This document shows, in pieces, positions 31,056 through 43,979 of a DNA stretch of 64,000 nt. Made by a program: the position numbers and the translations under genes. Source of the DNA: Thereva unica (taxonomy: Eukaryota; Arthropoda; Insecta; Diptera; Therevidae); assembly GCA_949987705.1 (NCBI GenBank), contig OX465283.1:157185850-157249849 (forward strand), given 5' to 3'. The notes below the pieces were generated by a model that saw nothing but the letters and a program-made list of their open reading frames with translations, did no database searches and was not told the origin of the DNA. The stretch's first letter is position 1, and the number at the start of each line of letters is the position of its first letter.

Positions 31056-34000
31056 GTTTCGTGCACTCGAAATATGTATAAAAGTAAAGTTATTGCACAA
31101 TGCAAAATTATGTATGTTTGTGTGCATGTAAATAATAGAGAGGTTGTGTATTTGTTGTTAGAAAAAGTCGCTGCAAGATTTTTTCTCGAAAAGTTTCGAT
31201 TTCTTAAGTTTTTCTTGAATGTAGGTGTGTTTTCTCTTAGAACTTTTCAACTGTCATTGAATTTTCTCTCTGCCATTTTTTTTTTTTGATATTGTCGTTT
31301 TGCTGTTTTTTTTTTACAATTATAAAATTTTTCTTCCTACCCTAATCATATGTTCACATGAATCATATGGTCAGAGAGCGCGCACACACAACTGGTATAA
31401 AAATTGTGTTTTTTAGACCAGTAAAAATCCACATATCACGTGATATTTCTGCATGAACGTAAAGAGAGACGCGCAGTGGTGTAGTTGATATTTGCTCATT
31501 TGTTGGTGGGATTTTTATGATGTAAGAGGTGTGCTGCAAGGTTTTTTTCATATCGAGTATTGTGGTCGGACGTTCTCTCTCTACTGGCTCGCGTCGTCCG
31601 TCGGGCAAGTTGCGTTCCTCTTTTTTTCTTCATACGAGTATAATTTAATGTTGTATATGAAACTTTATTTGGCAAAACTTTTGATTATACTTTTTTTTTT
31701 AAATATATATATGCCTTCTGTACTTACACACAGTACCGCGCCGTGAAGTTTAGTTGGTTTTAAGTGTTTGATCTCGTCGGAATCGAATTTTGTGTCTTGT
31801 AAACGCGGCCAACTTCAATTTCTTGTTGTGTTGTGTTTCACTTCCACAGAGGCTCTCTTTGTGGGAGCTTTGAAAATTTTTTAAGTTTTTTTTTATTTAT
31901 TTTTATCTAAATACATTTTTTTTTGTACTCTGTACACTTCTCTAGAGTATTTATTATTGCTAGGAGATATCCGTTGCAATTTCGTTAGACGGTCAGTGTT
32001 AATTTATTCAGCAAATCGGCAACAACTTTTTGAACGTTGATTTATCTGATAAGACATAAAGCAATAAAATCGAAATATCGTTACAATTTTTTTGTTAATA
32101 TTGATTAACGAATCTCGAATATTGGATTAAATAATAATAATATTATAGTGTGGAGTTTTAACAATAATATTTTTTTTTATTGTTTTTTTTTTTAGATAAA
32201 AAAACGAAATAAGAAGGAATAAATATTGTGTGACTATAGAGAAATAAGTTTAAATTTTATATTACAAATATTGAATAAGTGTGGATAGTATTGTTTAACA
32301 AAAAAAAAAGAAAATATCTTTTTTAACGTAACGCAAAACTCTCAAAAACGTGAAGCAATGTTATATTTAAGAAAAAAATAGAAACTTTATATAGTATCTA
32401 TATTTTTCTCTCCCCCCTTTGAAGGTTGTTGGTTTTTGTTATAGAGAGTTGCAGTAAGACTTATGCAATTGCACATGCTTTGCCAAAAAAAAAAAATACA
32501 CCACCAACAATAACAACGACAGCTCTAGAACAAGTGCATTGCGAAACATTTAATTTTTTTGTTGTTGTTTTTGCATTTAGGTGACATGTAATTCTATGAA
32601 CAAATTCTATTTTTATAAAATATATGTAGTATGGCGTGTGTACATGAGGTGATATTTCTATATAAATAGTGGTGTTTGTATAAAATGCTTGTGGCTGCAT
32701 TTTTCTAATTTTCTTCTAAACTACTGCGCTGTTGTTGTTGTTGTTATAATGTCGTTGAGCATTGCCATTTTTAATTGCAGTATGGTGCAAAAAAATTTGT
32801 AGTTAGATCGGTCCGGGCGTTCAAAGGGAGGGAAAGATGGTAGAAGGTGTTGCAGAAGCAACTGTTGGATTTTTTATCTTTAATTTTTATAATTCACGGG
32901 TAGAAAGATATTTTATCTTTGAGTTAACCAGTATTTTTGTTGTTGTATCGTTTTAGATAATTAATTAGTAGCGGTATATCTTATGTGTAAATGCAGCTTT
33001 ATTATTAATATAATTCTGTGGATCAAGAGTTATTGAATAAAAGAAAATCCACTGCATTTTCGGTTATTTAATGTCTTATAAATGTATGCCACTGCAGGGA
33101 AATGCTATCGTTGCTGTTGTTGTTGTTGTTATTACATTCGGTTTTATTCAGGCCTAAAATTTTGTTGGCTTTTATCCAATTGTATCTCGTTGCTTAACTC
33201 GGAAGAACTTTAGATTTTATGAGATGGTTGTGTAGAAGTTTTCTGTGGCTTTTTATTTTATTTTAATTTTATTTATTTTTGTGAATGTTTTTACATTCTC
33301 TCATTTTGTTTTTAGAATAGTCGGGAAAAGTAATAGGGGTTTTTTTTGTTGTTTCGTTTTTGAATTACATCTCTTATACAATAAACCTATAAAGTTATAT
33401 TGGGAATTTATATTAAAAAAAAAATAAAAATACACTTTTATTTATTAAATATTTGTAAATAACGGAAATTTTCTCTTATTACTCAAAAATAGTGTTTTTT
33501 TATAAATAGGGGGTTTGTTTTCTGGCACAAAACTAACAATTCCGTTGCATTTTTAGATACTTCATATTTTTGTTAAAAAATCGAACATAAAATCGATAGT
33601 TTCAATTAAATATAAACTTTTACTTAAATTAAAATTTACATGATGTATACTTCTGCATATGTACTTACCCCCTATATATACATAATACTCTTGTGCATGT
33701 TGTAAAAACCTCTTGCACTGGCACTGTGTATATGACTTTGGCAGGTTTTTAAATGGGAACATACTTTAATTTAATGATGGATAAAAATAGATATACTTTA
33801 AATTTATATTTTATGCTATGAGAAGAATTATTTGACTGCATTCAAACAAAATCGTTTTTATTTTTCGTGTGGTTTTAGTTTTTGAAATAAAAATTTGTAT
33901 ATATGTATGTATGTATGCACTTTTAAAGGAAACAGATCAAGGTTAAGAAGGAAATTTTTATATGAATAAGCAACAAAAATGTCGAAGTAAATAAGAAAGA

Positions 34001-34460
34001 AAGGTTACTTTATAAATTGGGTGAAGGTTATTGGTTATTTTTGTTGTTGGTGTTGTAGAATTTTTTTTTTAAAGGATGACCCTCGATAGTTTTTATAGTT
34101 AAGATGTTTGTTTGAGCGGTATTTGCATTTTTTTTTAAGCACATACTAATTAGTGTTAGGTTCATTTATTCTATTGCATAACTAATTAGTAAAAGTGTGA
34201 GGTATGTGCATTTTGTGTCTTTAGAATATTGGAAATTATAATTTATACAAACAATTATAGTTCTTTTCATAATGCTCTTGATATTTAGTTTTCTCTACAA
34301 CCAACTTCTAGTACATACTGACACTTTGTTCTTCGTCTTCTAGTCTCCTTTATGGGCCGACCCCATCCAGTGGTTTCAGACACTACTTCGTCTCTCATTT
34401 TTTACTTGAATGTTTTTAATCTTCATTAATTCCTATGCACCTCAGTGGTGATTTATAGCT
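31056..34460. other. no gene recognised; transposon-poor, AT-rich region
   Basis: About 3.4 kb with no recognised transposon. GTT/TTG microsatellites occur at 32731-32747 and 33113-33133, and ATGT repeats at about 33902-33918. The segment 31360-31860 is less AT-rich and includes GCGCGCACACACAACTGG and GCGCCGTGAAGTTTAGTTGG, which could be promoter-like, but no core element is decisive. Confidence 0.4.
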
Positions 34461-34479
34461 GTTTTTTAATGTACTACAA

Positions 34480-34860
34480 TAGTTCTTCTCCACACAAAAG
34501 TGAAAACCCAAGTTTTACCGGGGTCTCTGTACAGGCCAAGGAGAAACTTTAAAAGTCCCCTACATTTCATAATGTGCCGAACTTCACGGCAGTAGGAGAA
34601 ATGTAAGCAAGCCATTTCGTTGATGACCCCAAAGTTAAGACTTAGTAGTTTACAAAACGAAAGCTTCAGGTATATAATTTGACATACCAACCATATTTTC
34701 GCGGCCATTTTGAATTTCGGTAATATTTCAGCGGCCATTTTGAATTTTTCAAGACCGGGCTTCGAGGTACAGCCTGGAAGACCCTCATGGACCTTCATGC
34801 AAAATTTCGAAGCTCTGCGAAGACTTTCAACGGAGTTCAACATGACAGCTCCATCTAGGA
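34480..34860. repeat. dispersed repeat with GGCCATTTTGAATTT modules
   Basis: Contains GGCCATTTTGAATTTCGGTA (34709-34728) and a second GCGGCCATTTTGAATTT at 34731-34747. The same module occurs at about 54820 and 54928 in the window. The left part (AGTTTTACCGGGG...TACAGG...TTTAAAAGTCCCCTAC) resembles 15970-16030 next to the mariner fragment. This may therefore be a mariner-related terminal repeat. An open minus-strand frame through it is low-quality and not called. Confidence 0.45.
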
Positions 34861-35199
34861 GTGGCCTTAGAAAGTCATAGAATAGCCGTTCTTTCTGTTA
34901 ATGTAAATAGCACATGATTAAAATTGTGCCGTGCCAATTGTTCTCAGCTTCCAATCGTATGAACCTTCTGCATAAGAATATGAAAGAAACAGAAGATGTT
35001 GTTTGATTCCCCTAGTGGAAGCAACACTGAAATAGAGATGTTAGTATTAGTGTCGATAAAGCAATTTGCACTAAGATTGCACTCCGTTAAAAAAAGCGGG
35101 AATCTTGCAATTTAATTGGGCTAATTTTGTGGTATTCATATTGGCTATCAATGAATTTTTGTATGAAGTGGTCAATTGAAACAACTTACGTGCTATCAC

Positions 35200-37260
35200 C
35201 CCAGTATTTTGGGGCTCCCTCAATCCATCAAGGAAAGGTGAACCAAGATCCCTCTTTTCCTAGCAAGGGGCGGACTTGTACAGCGAATATGGGAGACAGT
35301 TTCTTCCCCATCTTCATTACCACAACTGGCGGGCCAAAGGGACAGTGACCGGTCAGCACCTTCACTACATAGCTTATCTCTTTTTTGTTCAGCTGAACAA
35401 GAGTTTTTTAACGCTTTGGGTCCAAAGTCTGCCATATTGTATGAAGAGTGCAACACACTGTTGCTGTGGTCCATTTCAGCCCGGCTCGAGCTAAGCTGAT
35501 TTTTCTGACAACTAGTTTTTAGATGGCGAAGGGCATTCCCATCTGGGTTACTTCGGTTGTCTATCTAGCAAGCTTATCTGCCCTGTGTCCAGGAACCCAA
35601 CACAGAGTTATATCAAACTGATCTCACACAGAGACTTGCGGCAGTTCAGAACGGTCGTGGATGTTGTAACGAGAGAATTAAGAGCCTTGAGGGACGCCTG
35701 GCTATCTGACAGTAACTTCCCAAATCTCAGTAACTTCCGCCTGGAAGACGCTGCAATGGTCGGGTAGACGAAAAGAGGTATCTATATTCAATGCATCGGA
35801 AAAGATACCACAATTTACCCTGCTCCCAATTTTTGAGCAATCTGTATATATATACATAATGGCCCCTGTGCTGAAAGTTGAGTCGTCACGACACGACAAG
35901 TCGTTTGAGTTGAAGAAAGCGACATTTCAGTAGAATCACGAATTTCAGTACAGGGGCGTTAACTCAACTTAGCATTTCATACTCTAGACCCTTATGCTGA
36001 AAGTCGTAATTCGACTGAAACGTCACTTGACTCCCTTGGTGCTATCAACACTTCGTGTACTGTTATATTCCAAAGGAGCGGCGATAGGACCCCACCTTGC
36101 GGTGTGCTTCTTCCAACCCATCTGACTTCTTCTGAAAGCCCCAGACCAGACTTTATGACCCCGCACTTCAGCAGCTGATCAATAAAGGGCTGGGACCATC
36201 CGTCAACACATAGACGTTGGAGTGCCCCTGTGACCGCAGAAGATTCAACATTTTTGAAAGCAACATCAATATCTGAAAAAGCAGCCAAAATGAATCTCTT
36301 GCATTCAAGGGGTTTTTCAATAACCGCTATCAGGGAGTGGAGAGCAGTGTCTACCCATTTACCTTTCATGTAGGCATGCTGCACGGGAGAAAGCAATTTT
36401 CTACTGCTTAATATGAATCTCCACACAAGTCTTTCGAGGATCTTGAGGAAAACGGATGTGAGACATATAAGCTTCAAGTCCTTTGGATTATAGTAGGAGA
36501 TTTTACCCGCTTTCGGAATGAAAGCCACCTTTGCTAACCTCCAGGACTTTGGGATGTAGCTTAGGCGAATGGAAGTCCTATAGATGGTTGCAAGCCAGTC
36601 CAGAATCAGGCCAGCGGCTTCCTGAATTTAATAAGTCCGGTGCAAGTGTTTTATAAGTCTTGAAGCCTTCTGTGGTCCATAGGAGTAATTCCTTGCTTAT
36701 CAGTCTGTCGATAGTACCTAAATTATATTTATTAGTTGGGCTCTCAAAACCTGTTTCTACGGATGTCGAGCCAGGAAAATGAGTATCGAGCAAGAGTTTC
36801 GATGACTCCTGACGCCTTGTGGTCCTTGTATCATCTGCTTCTTGCAGCAATTCTTGCCACATTAGGCTTTTCGAGAGAACTTTTCTAAGTCTTGCGGTGT
36901 TCGAAAAAACCTTATATTGTCTCAAAAAAGGTCTTCCAGGATTCCCTCTTTGACTTACGCAGTTCGAAGTTGAATTCTCTGAGACGTTCTTTATAGTTAT
37001 CACCACTTTCAGACCTTAGCTTGAGAGGCTTACTGTTTCACCAAGGAAGTTTGGTTTATTTCCTAATGGAACAGGCCGCTTCCAATGTATTATTTAGGAG
37101 GTTGCTGAGATTCCTCATCTGATATTCGGGATCTTCAGCGTTCCATAAATGGGTGCGAACATCCTCGGCAAGTGATCTTTCCACTACTTGTCTTATATAC
37201 GCCCCAATCTGTGTTTCGGACATTCCTGTTGCCAGGGGCGTTCTTCACAGTTGAGCACAT
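35200..37260 (-). pseudogene. R1/Jockey-type LINE ORF2 remnant, linker to RNase H
   Basis: Domains are readable in order on the minus strand despite many frameshifts. NRNVRNTDWGVY (about 37215) is the end of the endonuclease, and QESSKLLLDTHFPGS (about 36795) is the linker. AFIPKAGKISYYNPKDLKLICLTSVFLKILERL is RT motif 1-2, and AYMKGKWVDTALHSLI and FSDIDVAFKNVESS follow, the second carrying the RT Asp region. STPQGGVLSPLLWN is the PQG motif, although the YADD block is lost at about 35990. YTDCSKIGSRVNCGIF and LPDHCSVFQAEVT are RNase H. EETVSHIRCTSPPLARKRG is the conserved C-terminal zinc-knuckle-like block. An RNase H-bearing, PKAGK-type ORF2 is typical of R1/Jockey-group elements. The copy is dead. 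Confidence 0.85.
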
Positions 37261-37379
37261 ACTCACATTTAAAAGAATGACTGTGGTCAGAAAAGGCGTA
37301 AAATGAACAAACTTTCTTATTAAGATTTGGGCCAATTTTACACGATGAAACACGAAACGAAACAAAGTTTCCTGCAATC

Positions 37380-39240
37380 GGTGATTCTGTTTTGGAGTTT
37401 CCTCTAAAATTTCATTTCTGTCTACACGTGTAAACTCTTGCAGTAAATAATTCGCAAAATGATAAAACTGTTAAAATGTAGATTTCAGAACGTAATGTGT
37501 ATCGAACATCGAATCTTTTCAAGAAATTGTTGGAATCTTCAGTTCCTCTAATCTGGCATCTTTTGCAAAAAATAGACTAGTTCGACTTCTCTATTTTACC
37601 CATGGCTATTAAAAGACGGACTTCACTCATTCCAGTATACAATGTGTCAATATGAAAACATAAAAATATGCGGTTTATAAGATGACATCCAGTGTACAGA
37701 TGTGACATGCCACGCTTAAAGCACAGAAAAAAATGTGCTATTTATAATAAATTTTTCCTCCAAAGCAAAATCTTTAAAGCGTACTTCTCACAGCCCAGAT
37801 TCAAGTGGTAATTAGCGCGAAGACTCCACAGCCAACTCGAAATATGCTTTGAACTCGACCAGAAAGCTTTTGCTCCTATTTTTTTCACTACCACCATATT
37901 TTTACTACCGACGACAAAAATTTTCTGCAGCCACAAATAATAATAAATAATCAATTGGGCAACATAAGTTGGCATAAACGATTTGTTGCTCAGATTTGCT
38001 CAATTTTTCTTTTTTATTTTTCTGGTGAATAAAAAGAGCAATTTCTTATTTGTGCATAATTCTGCCTCATCAGCAGAGTCGGATTATTGTAACAAGCTCA
38101 CTTCATGCATTCATCATGTGAGCAGAGAGTACTAGACACGCCTCAGTCCTCCTCACAGATTAAGCAACTTTTTAGCGCGTTGGCGTTTTTTATAGAAGAG
38201 GTAGATCTGTCCCAAAGCTACTCCAATGTTAAATGCTATTTTGTACTCTTGAACTGTCGTCTATTCACTCGGTTGGAACAAAATACATTCTGTGACGTAT
38301 CCAGCTTAAGATTCAAAAAAAAAATAAACAACAGAGTAAACATTTTCAAAATTCTTTTGGGTAAATTATGATCGAAATGCGACTTTAAGATTGGAACAAT
38401 TTTATTTAAAGGTGAGATGAGACAGAATTTCTTTCTTTTTTTTATTTTTAAATTAAATTCAAGTGAAATTGAGGAAATTTAAATTGTGTTTAACCTTGAA
38501 AGTTGTTAATTTGTTGTAGGAAATCTTGGCGCTGGTTGTGGGAGATCTTGGGTCAATGGCACAAGGGATTAAATTCCACTAGTGCTTTTACAATATGCAC
38601 ATTTGCAATCCAGCTAGCACTTGCCTCAGATACAATAGAATTTTAAACAAGTAAAACTCGTGCAGAATTCCGTTATTAGAAAATTGTTTTATGCAACAGA
38701 GAATGTTCACGAAACTTGCTTCAACATTATTGTTTTTGCAAGCAGAACAAACTTTGGAATAACTGCATAATTAAGAAATTTCACAAAATTGAGGAATAGC
38801 ATAAATTGGCCAGAACGTATTTTTCGGATACAACAACAATGCTGACGTCCTTATTAACTCCGATCTGTTAATCAAAAATTGTCGTTGCCAAGTAGTCTGT
38901 TGCAATATTTTCTAATTATTGTTTCTATTGCACTCAAAATAGAGGGACCTGTTGCAAGATTCTATTGAGATGATAGTTTGCTTTCTTTGAAGCTATGTCT
39001 TGATCTAACTCGCTGTACTATCCCAAAAACTGTACTACGAAGGATTTTCCGAAAACATTCCTCTTTTCACTCATAAAAGCTAGCTACCCTCTTCACGGGA
39101 GCCTACCGATTTTAATTTTACTCACGACCTCTATGTTGCAATAGTGCTGTTGTAGGTCTCTGTCTGTAGACTAAACTAGGCTTTGTTGGTTGTGCGTTGC
39201 GTGCAGTCCCAGTTTCCATGCCGTCCGATCAATTTGGGCA
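37380..39240. other. no gene recognised
   Basis: AT-rich sequence with short random frames. I recognise neither an element boundary nor a protein motif, apart from what may be decayed RTE sequence beginning near 39170. Confidence 0.4.
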
Positions 39241-39261
39241 TAAGCGCCTGCAGAGCCATCC

Positions 39262-39560
39262 ATCCATCCAATGGCGCTACAGCCCTAATCGAGCCTTGGC
39301 CTCCTCTAGGGAATTTCTCCAAGTTTGACGGTTCCTTGCAGCAGCTCTCCAGTTCCGAATATTGAGCATTGCCTCTGCGTCAGCCGTCACAGTCTATCCA
39401 TCTCCTCTGCAAAGCCTTTGGTGATCGAAAACGATGTCGATGTCGTATGCGCAAGCTAGTGGGTGCAGAATTGTACCTCTTAATGTAACAACCGATCTCA
39501 CATTGCTAACTCCAACGCTAGGATGAACTCATTTTTGAAATCCATTTTATACGCGAATTA
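39262..39560 (-). pseudogene. RTE-E retrotransposon 3' end with GGAT tail
   Basis: The minus strand reads IRNWRAAARNRQTWRNSLEEAK then ARLGL-stop, the extreme C-terminus of an RTE-like protein. It is followed by a short 3' UTR (TGTAGCGCCATT) and a GGATGGATGGATGG tail (plus strand CCATCCATCCATCC at 39262-39275). The tail and C-terminal sequence differ from RTE-A, B and C, so this is a further family. Upstream sequence to about 39560 contains only traces. Confidence 0.7.
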
Positions 39561-39589
39561 GTCAGATTGATTGTGATGAACTTACATAC

Positions 39590-39960
39590 AGTTGCCCTCC
39601 AGCGGATTCTGCTTTGAGCAACACCTGTCAGCTCCGTCCAGGATTTCATAGCTGTTTCGGCCTCTGCTAAAAGGGTTCTCCTTCACATTGTTCTAGGTCT
39701 TCCAACTTGACGGATTCCAGTCAAGGAGAGCCTGTTTGGCTAGATTCTCGTTTTCAAGTCGCAAGGTATAGACAATCCAATTCCATTTTCTTCGTCTGAT
39801 TTCGTCGTCTATCCTTTCTTGGTTGGCACGGCGCCATACTTCATTTGTAATTCTATCTTGCCAGCGGAATTTTAAGATATGACGTAAATATCTGTTGATG
39901 GAAACTTGTAGGCGCTTTGTGATAAATTGGGTTGTCTTTCTAAGTTTCGCAACCATGCAA
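39590..39960 (-). pseudogene. RTE-A fragment, decayed
   Basis: The minus strand reads VAKLRKTTQFITKRLQVSINRYLRHILKFRWQDRITNEVWRR and then RRKWNWIVYTLRLENENLAKQAL. This is closely similar to the C-terminal third of the intact RTE-A protein (TQFITGRLQVFINRCLRRILKIRWQDRIS). It lacks the final bases and the GAA tail and has frameshifts after the open stretch. It is therefore older than the 13600 copy. Confidence 0.85.
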
Positions 39961-40715
39961 AAGTTCCAGCCTTAACATTGGAATTGAACAGCCTCAAATT
40001 ATTCCCTTACGCTTTATTGATAGTCAAAGAGGTTAAGAGCATGAGTCGGTATTTCAGGTCGATTAAGAGGCTCCAAAAATTCCACAGGATAATGCACAGC
40101 GTCTTCTCTCTCCATTACTATATTCACAAATTCATACGATAGTTGTTGATGTAATTGGCTGAGACGTTTGTTGGAATGAGACTTTTGCTTCTACTCCAAG
40201 CTGATGGATATCATGATATATTCTACCAGTCAACGTGATCAAGTTTCCAACATTATCACCAAGGATATCGGGAATATTCATTCTTAGTTCTACTTTCCGT
40301 CACTTAAATCAATGAGTAGCTTTGAAAATCCTTCTGCTTTTAAGTTATAATGACGATGAATATGCACGTTAAACTTTCAGGCCATCATAAGCCCGTTAAA
40401 AAACCAAGTAGCTGGTTTTCGCACGTTGTAAGACTATTTTTTTTTACCCTGGCGTATTTCTCGTAATACAAGTAATGTCTGTCTAAAGTCACAGGACAAT
40501 AAGACAGTTAGTACTCCCAAAAGTTGGTTACAACCTCTAATGTTTTGGAGCGTCCTGCTCAAAGCCTCAATACTTTGCTTAAAGAAGTTTTCACTCTCCG
40601 CAAAATTTCGTCCAAAAATCCCAAACAACCTCGAATGTCTTATTTTCATCGTTTTCACTATTTCCTTTCGATTAACTTGTTTCGAAAAATTCACTTATTA
40701 TTTTCGAATTTTTCA
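39961..40715. other. no gene recognised
   Basis: Short frames only; no motif or repeat family recognised. Confidence 0.4.
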
Positions 40716-40721
40716 ATTTGT

Positions 40722-41112
40722 AGGCCAGACCGCTCGGTAGCCTAGAGAGGAAGGCGTTTGCCTACCAACTCAGAGGACCCGGGTTGGAATCTCGGCAGCC
40801 CCACGGTCATTCGCCTTTTCTACTTCCCACCTACATAACTTTCCGTCTTTCTTCTTTACATTCCTGATTCCTCCTGACATAGCCTTCCTTAGCATTTCCC
40901 CGCTCCACTAAAACAAGCGCATGCCATCGGTTGGTTGATGAGATTCAACTCGTTTCAGGAGGCATAACACTCTAGCGCGTTGTTTCTCAATGCCCCGATG
41001 GCAAAGTCGCGATAGTAATGGTTGGGAGTAGGTGGAATAAAAATATCGCAGCTAGGTTGTGGCAGTTCCTTCCTCCGGGCCTTTCCTGAGCCTCTAGTCT
41101 TTCACATAAAAA
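40722..41112 (+). mobile_element. tRNA-derived SINE (probable)
   Basis: A tRNA-like head carries an RNA polymerase III A box at 40738-40750 (TAGCCTAGAGAGG) and a B box at about 40782-40792 (GGTTGGAATCT). They are separated by a distance normal for a tRNA (GCGTTTGCCTACCAACTCAGAGGACCC). It is followed by an unrelated body and an A-rich stretch (CACATAAAAAAATT) near 41103-41116. No tRNA cloverleaf is complete, so it is not a functional tRNA. The 3' limit is uncertain and no target duplication was identified. Confidence 0.6.
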
Positions 41113-41116
41113 AATT

Positions 41117-43590
41117 ATCAGCCTTAAGGTGGATTTACATATTGGGCATTTTTCCGTCGCCCCGTATCACAGCTGATCATTTCTGTCATTGGGATCATTT
41201 GTGACGAATTCTATCGCAGCCAAAAACAATCGTGACATTTGACTCACTGACTCAATATCAAACAAAACAACAACAACTAAACTAACAAATAAACAATTTT
41301 AATAAAACCTCTTTTTACGTCCACGCAAAATCAAACAAATCCAAATCACAAAACATTTCAGTTACACATAACCTCAAATACTTACAATCAGCTGATTCTA
41401 TCACTCTCACAGAAAAAGTTGCAGTTTGTTCAGCTCTCTACCAAGACGTAAAATGTCGCAGAGAATGTTTCATATTGGTCGAAATTGTAAAAAAGAGCGG
41501 CGCGACAGAAAATACGTCGGATAATATTTCGTTCAAAAACCGCAAGAATTAAACTTAACTAAAATTGAACAGCTGATACAAATGTCAATAACGTCAGAAC
41601 TGCATAACCTCAATTCAATGGAATTACAGCTGATTGCTACGTTTACATGAAATCAATCCAGTTTTATTATAATTTGGGTGAAACTGAACTTTTTTTTCTC
41701 AATTTTAAAACGATGTGGTAAACTAAGAAATTTGCACGTCATTTGGACTGGTTTGCCCGCTTGTTTCGTTTCTTGTCACTGTGTTGATTCAATTATCCCC
41801 TTTTGATCTGCAATAACAGCACTGCAGTTTATCATTTGAAACACGTGACTGGTTTGAAACTTCACTTAATCTCTTTGTTCACGGGTTAAAATTTTAAATG
41901 ACCAAGGAAGAGCGTTGGACATACATATTTATAAGAATGTGCGCGAATTACTTAAAATGTGGCGATCATTCAAAATAATTTGAGTAACAAATTTGAAATA
42001 TTTGGGGGGAGGGAGGGTTATTCAAATTTATATGAACTTCCTGATCTGTCGCCTTTATTCACAAATGAAGAATTTTTCACGAGTTCCGCCTTTTACTATG
42101 GATTAACCCAAGATCACGTGGATCGTCTCACATGTGCGTAGACACAAAACGCTAGCTTCCATCATGAGTATTCTTTGGAGTAATGCAAAACTCGCGTCGA
42201 AGCAGCTTCTTATATGCAAAGTCGCCTCGTACCACATCTTGTATTCTATACATATTGTCTCCATAGAGCAAACATCATCACAACGACGCATTCCCAGCTT
42301 CAGCAGCCACAAATCTTCTTTAACCTTCGCGGTAAGATCAAGTGTAAAAGGCTAACAGCCTAACAAATATTTCTGATATCAGCGAAATTCTCGACATTAT
42401 TTCTTTGATAATTTCTTGTTTTATTTACACACTAGCGAATGCAGATAACGAACGTCTGGAATTAACTTGATAAGCTTCGATGAGTAATAAAAACTCCTAC
42501 TCGATCCGCAGATTTCCTTGGATAGCGCTGCGCCGATGGTTGGTTACAAGTAATCCGAGAGTACACTTCCCTACTTCCCCATTTTTGACCATTATGGTCT
42601 CATATTCATATTTTTAATCATGTAGGCCTCGCATGGTAATGGGCGGTTAAGTAGTTGAAGCTACATGCAAAAAAAAGAAAAAGAAAAGGCTACGAGTACA
42701 CCGATTTCGAATCCCCACATATTCCAAGTGAGTGATTTTAGAGCGGTCCGCGCTGCGCTAGTTTATAATGCAGCTCAGCGCTTTGATGTAATCGGAGCAT
42801 GATTGCCGTTTTTGCTTTGACCTTGATGTAATTTTCTTCGTGTTGGATTAAAACGGCTGCGCTAGAGCGCTTACACTTGCTTACAACTTTGTGGAGGATT
42901 ATTTATGGAAATTTTATTCGATTAATTTCAAATGGAGAATTTTTGTGCGGTAATATATAGTGGGAAAAAAGAGAATTTTTTAAGAGAAACGGAATGCCGC
43001 GTGTGAGTAAGTGGTGTGGTGTGGTAAAACACGTGAGCTGTGCTCATGCGAGTGGTTTTTTCCCAGTTTTATCCGGCAAATGTGTGTGAAAGACTATTAT
43101 GTAAAGCTATTTATATATTTACAATCTCAAGGACTAGTTCTTGTTGTAAGTTTTGTTAATTAGATAATGGAGTATGAAGCCTGCATCGTTGTTACGACAA
43201 CATGTTTTCAAGTCAAGTTTGTTGGTTTAATCGTAATCTTTCCAATAAATTGCAGAATTTCTTGAACGTTCACCGTGCGTGCCTCAAGTGATTTGAAATA
43301 AAAATATTCCTATGAAATAGGTTAAAATTATGTCGACTACAAGACCTTTACATACAGTGGCTGAAAATAGTACCCAGATACTAAGTCCAAACGAATTTAT
43401 TTTTGTTTGATTGTATTTATTGCAAATTAATTAACTCTTAAAACATTAGTTTTCTTCTAAACTAGTATAAATTTAACGAACCGACAATTACATTTCAAAG
43501 CTAAACGTGGGCGTGCTTTGCATACTTTACCAATCTACTGCAAATGTTCTTGGATGATCAATCAAATTTGGTTAAGAACATTGGACAGTC
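41117..43590. other. no gene recognised
   Basis: About 2.5 kb. It contains AATCAGCTGATT- and ATAACCTCA-type motifs (41350-41640) that recur in MITE-like sequence but without a detectable inverted partner. It also contains an A-rich tract at 42668-42690 and CACGTGAG/ACGTGGA motifs. Nothing is assignable. Confidence 0.35.
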
Positions 43591-43599
43591 CGACGATTG

Positions 43600-43900
43600 T
43601 CAGACACGGGCTTCCTTCCACTACTGGTCTTAGCAAGTCATTGTCTAAAGTAGATTCACTCACTCATCAGCGGAAAAGGGGTTAATATGTAGCATAACAT
43701 ACACGTGCCACAACTGTTTTGGACTGATGGAAAGGCGATCATAACCTCCTAGCGGTGGCCACTGGTAACTAACCTATGAGAAGGAATAGACTTATATGAT
43801 CCCTATCAAGTAAAGTTGGCGTGAGGCTAATAACCTCATCCGGAAAAAAGAATTATGATGAACAACATTTGTGACGTTCAATGTAAGAGTCGTCTAGCTC
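43600..43900 (+). pseudogene. RTE-B 5' leader fragment
   Basis: The segment GACTGATGGAAAGGCGATCATAA...TGGCGTGAGGCTAATAACCTC is the reverse complement of 26290-26420 at the 5' end of the RTE-B copy. It is followed by ATTTGTGACGTTCAATGTAAG, which resembles the first endonuclease codons (TFNVR). Only the leader and a few codons survive. Confidence 0.6.
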
Positions 43901-43979
43901 CGTATTTTAGAGTATTGGAGGTTAATTTGCTTGGAAGTCGCATTTTGTCGTATCTTTCGCTGAGGGGATGGAGCGGCTC

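Noticed and set aside
34466..34843. 125-codon minus-strand frame
   Set aside because: Lies in a dispersed non-coding repeat; the repeated KFKMAA comes from the GGCCATTTTGAATTT module.
41120..41670. possible MITE beginning AAGGTGGATTTACATATTGGGC
   Set aside because: I could not find an inverted partner or target duplication.
42640..42730. B-box-like CGATTTCGAATCCCC suggesting a tRNA gene
   Set aside because: No matching A box at the right distance and no acceptor stem.
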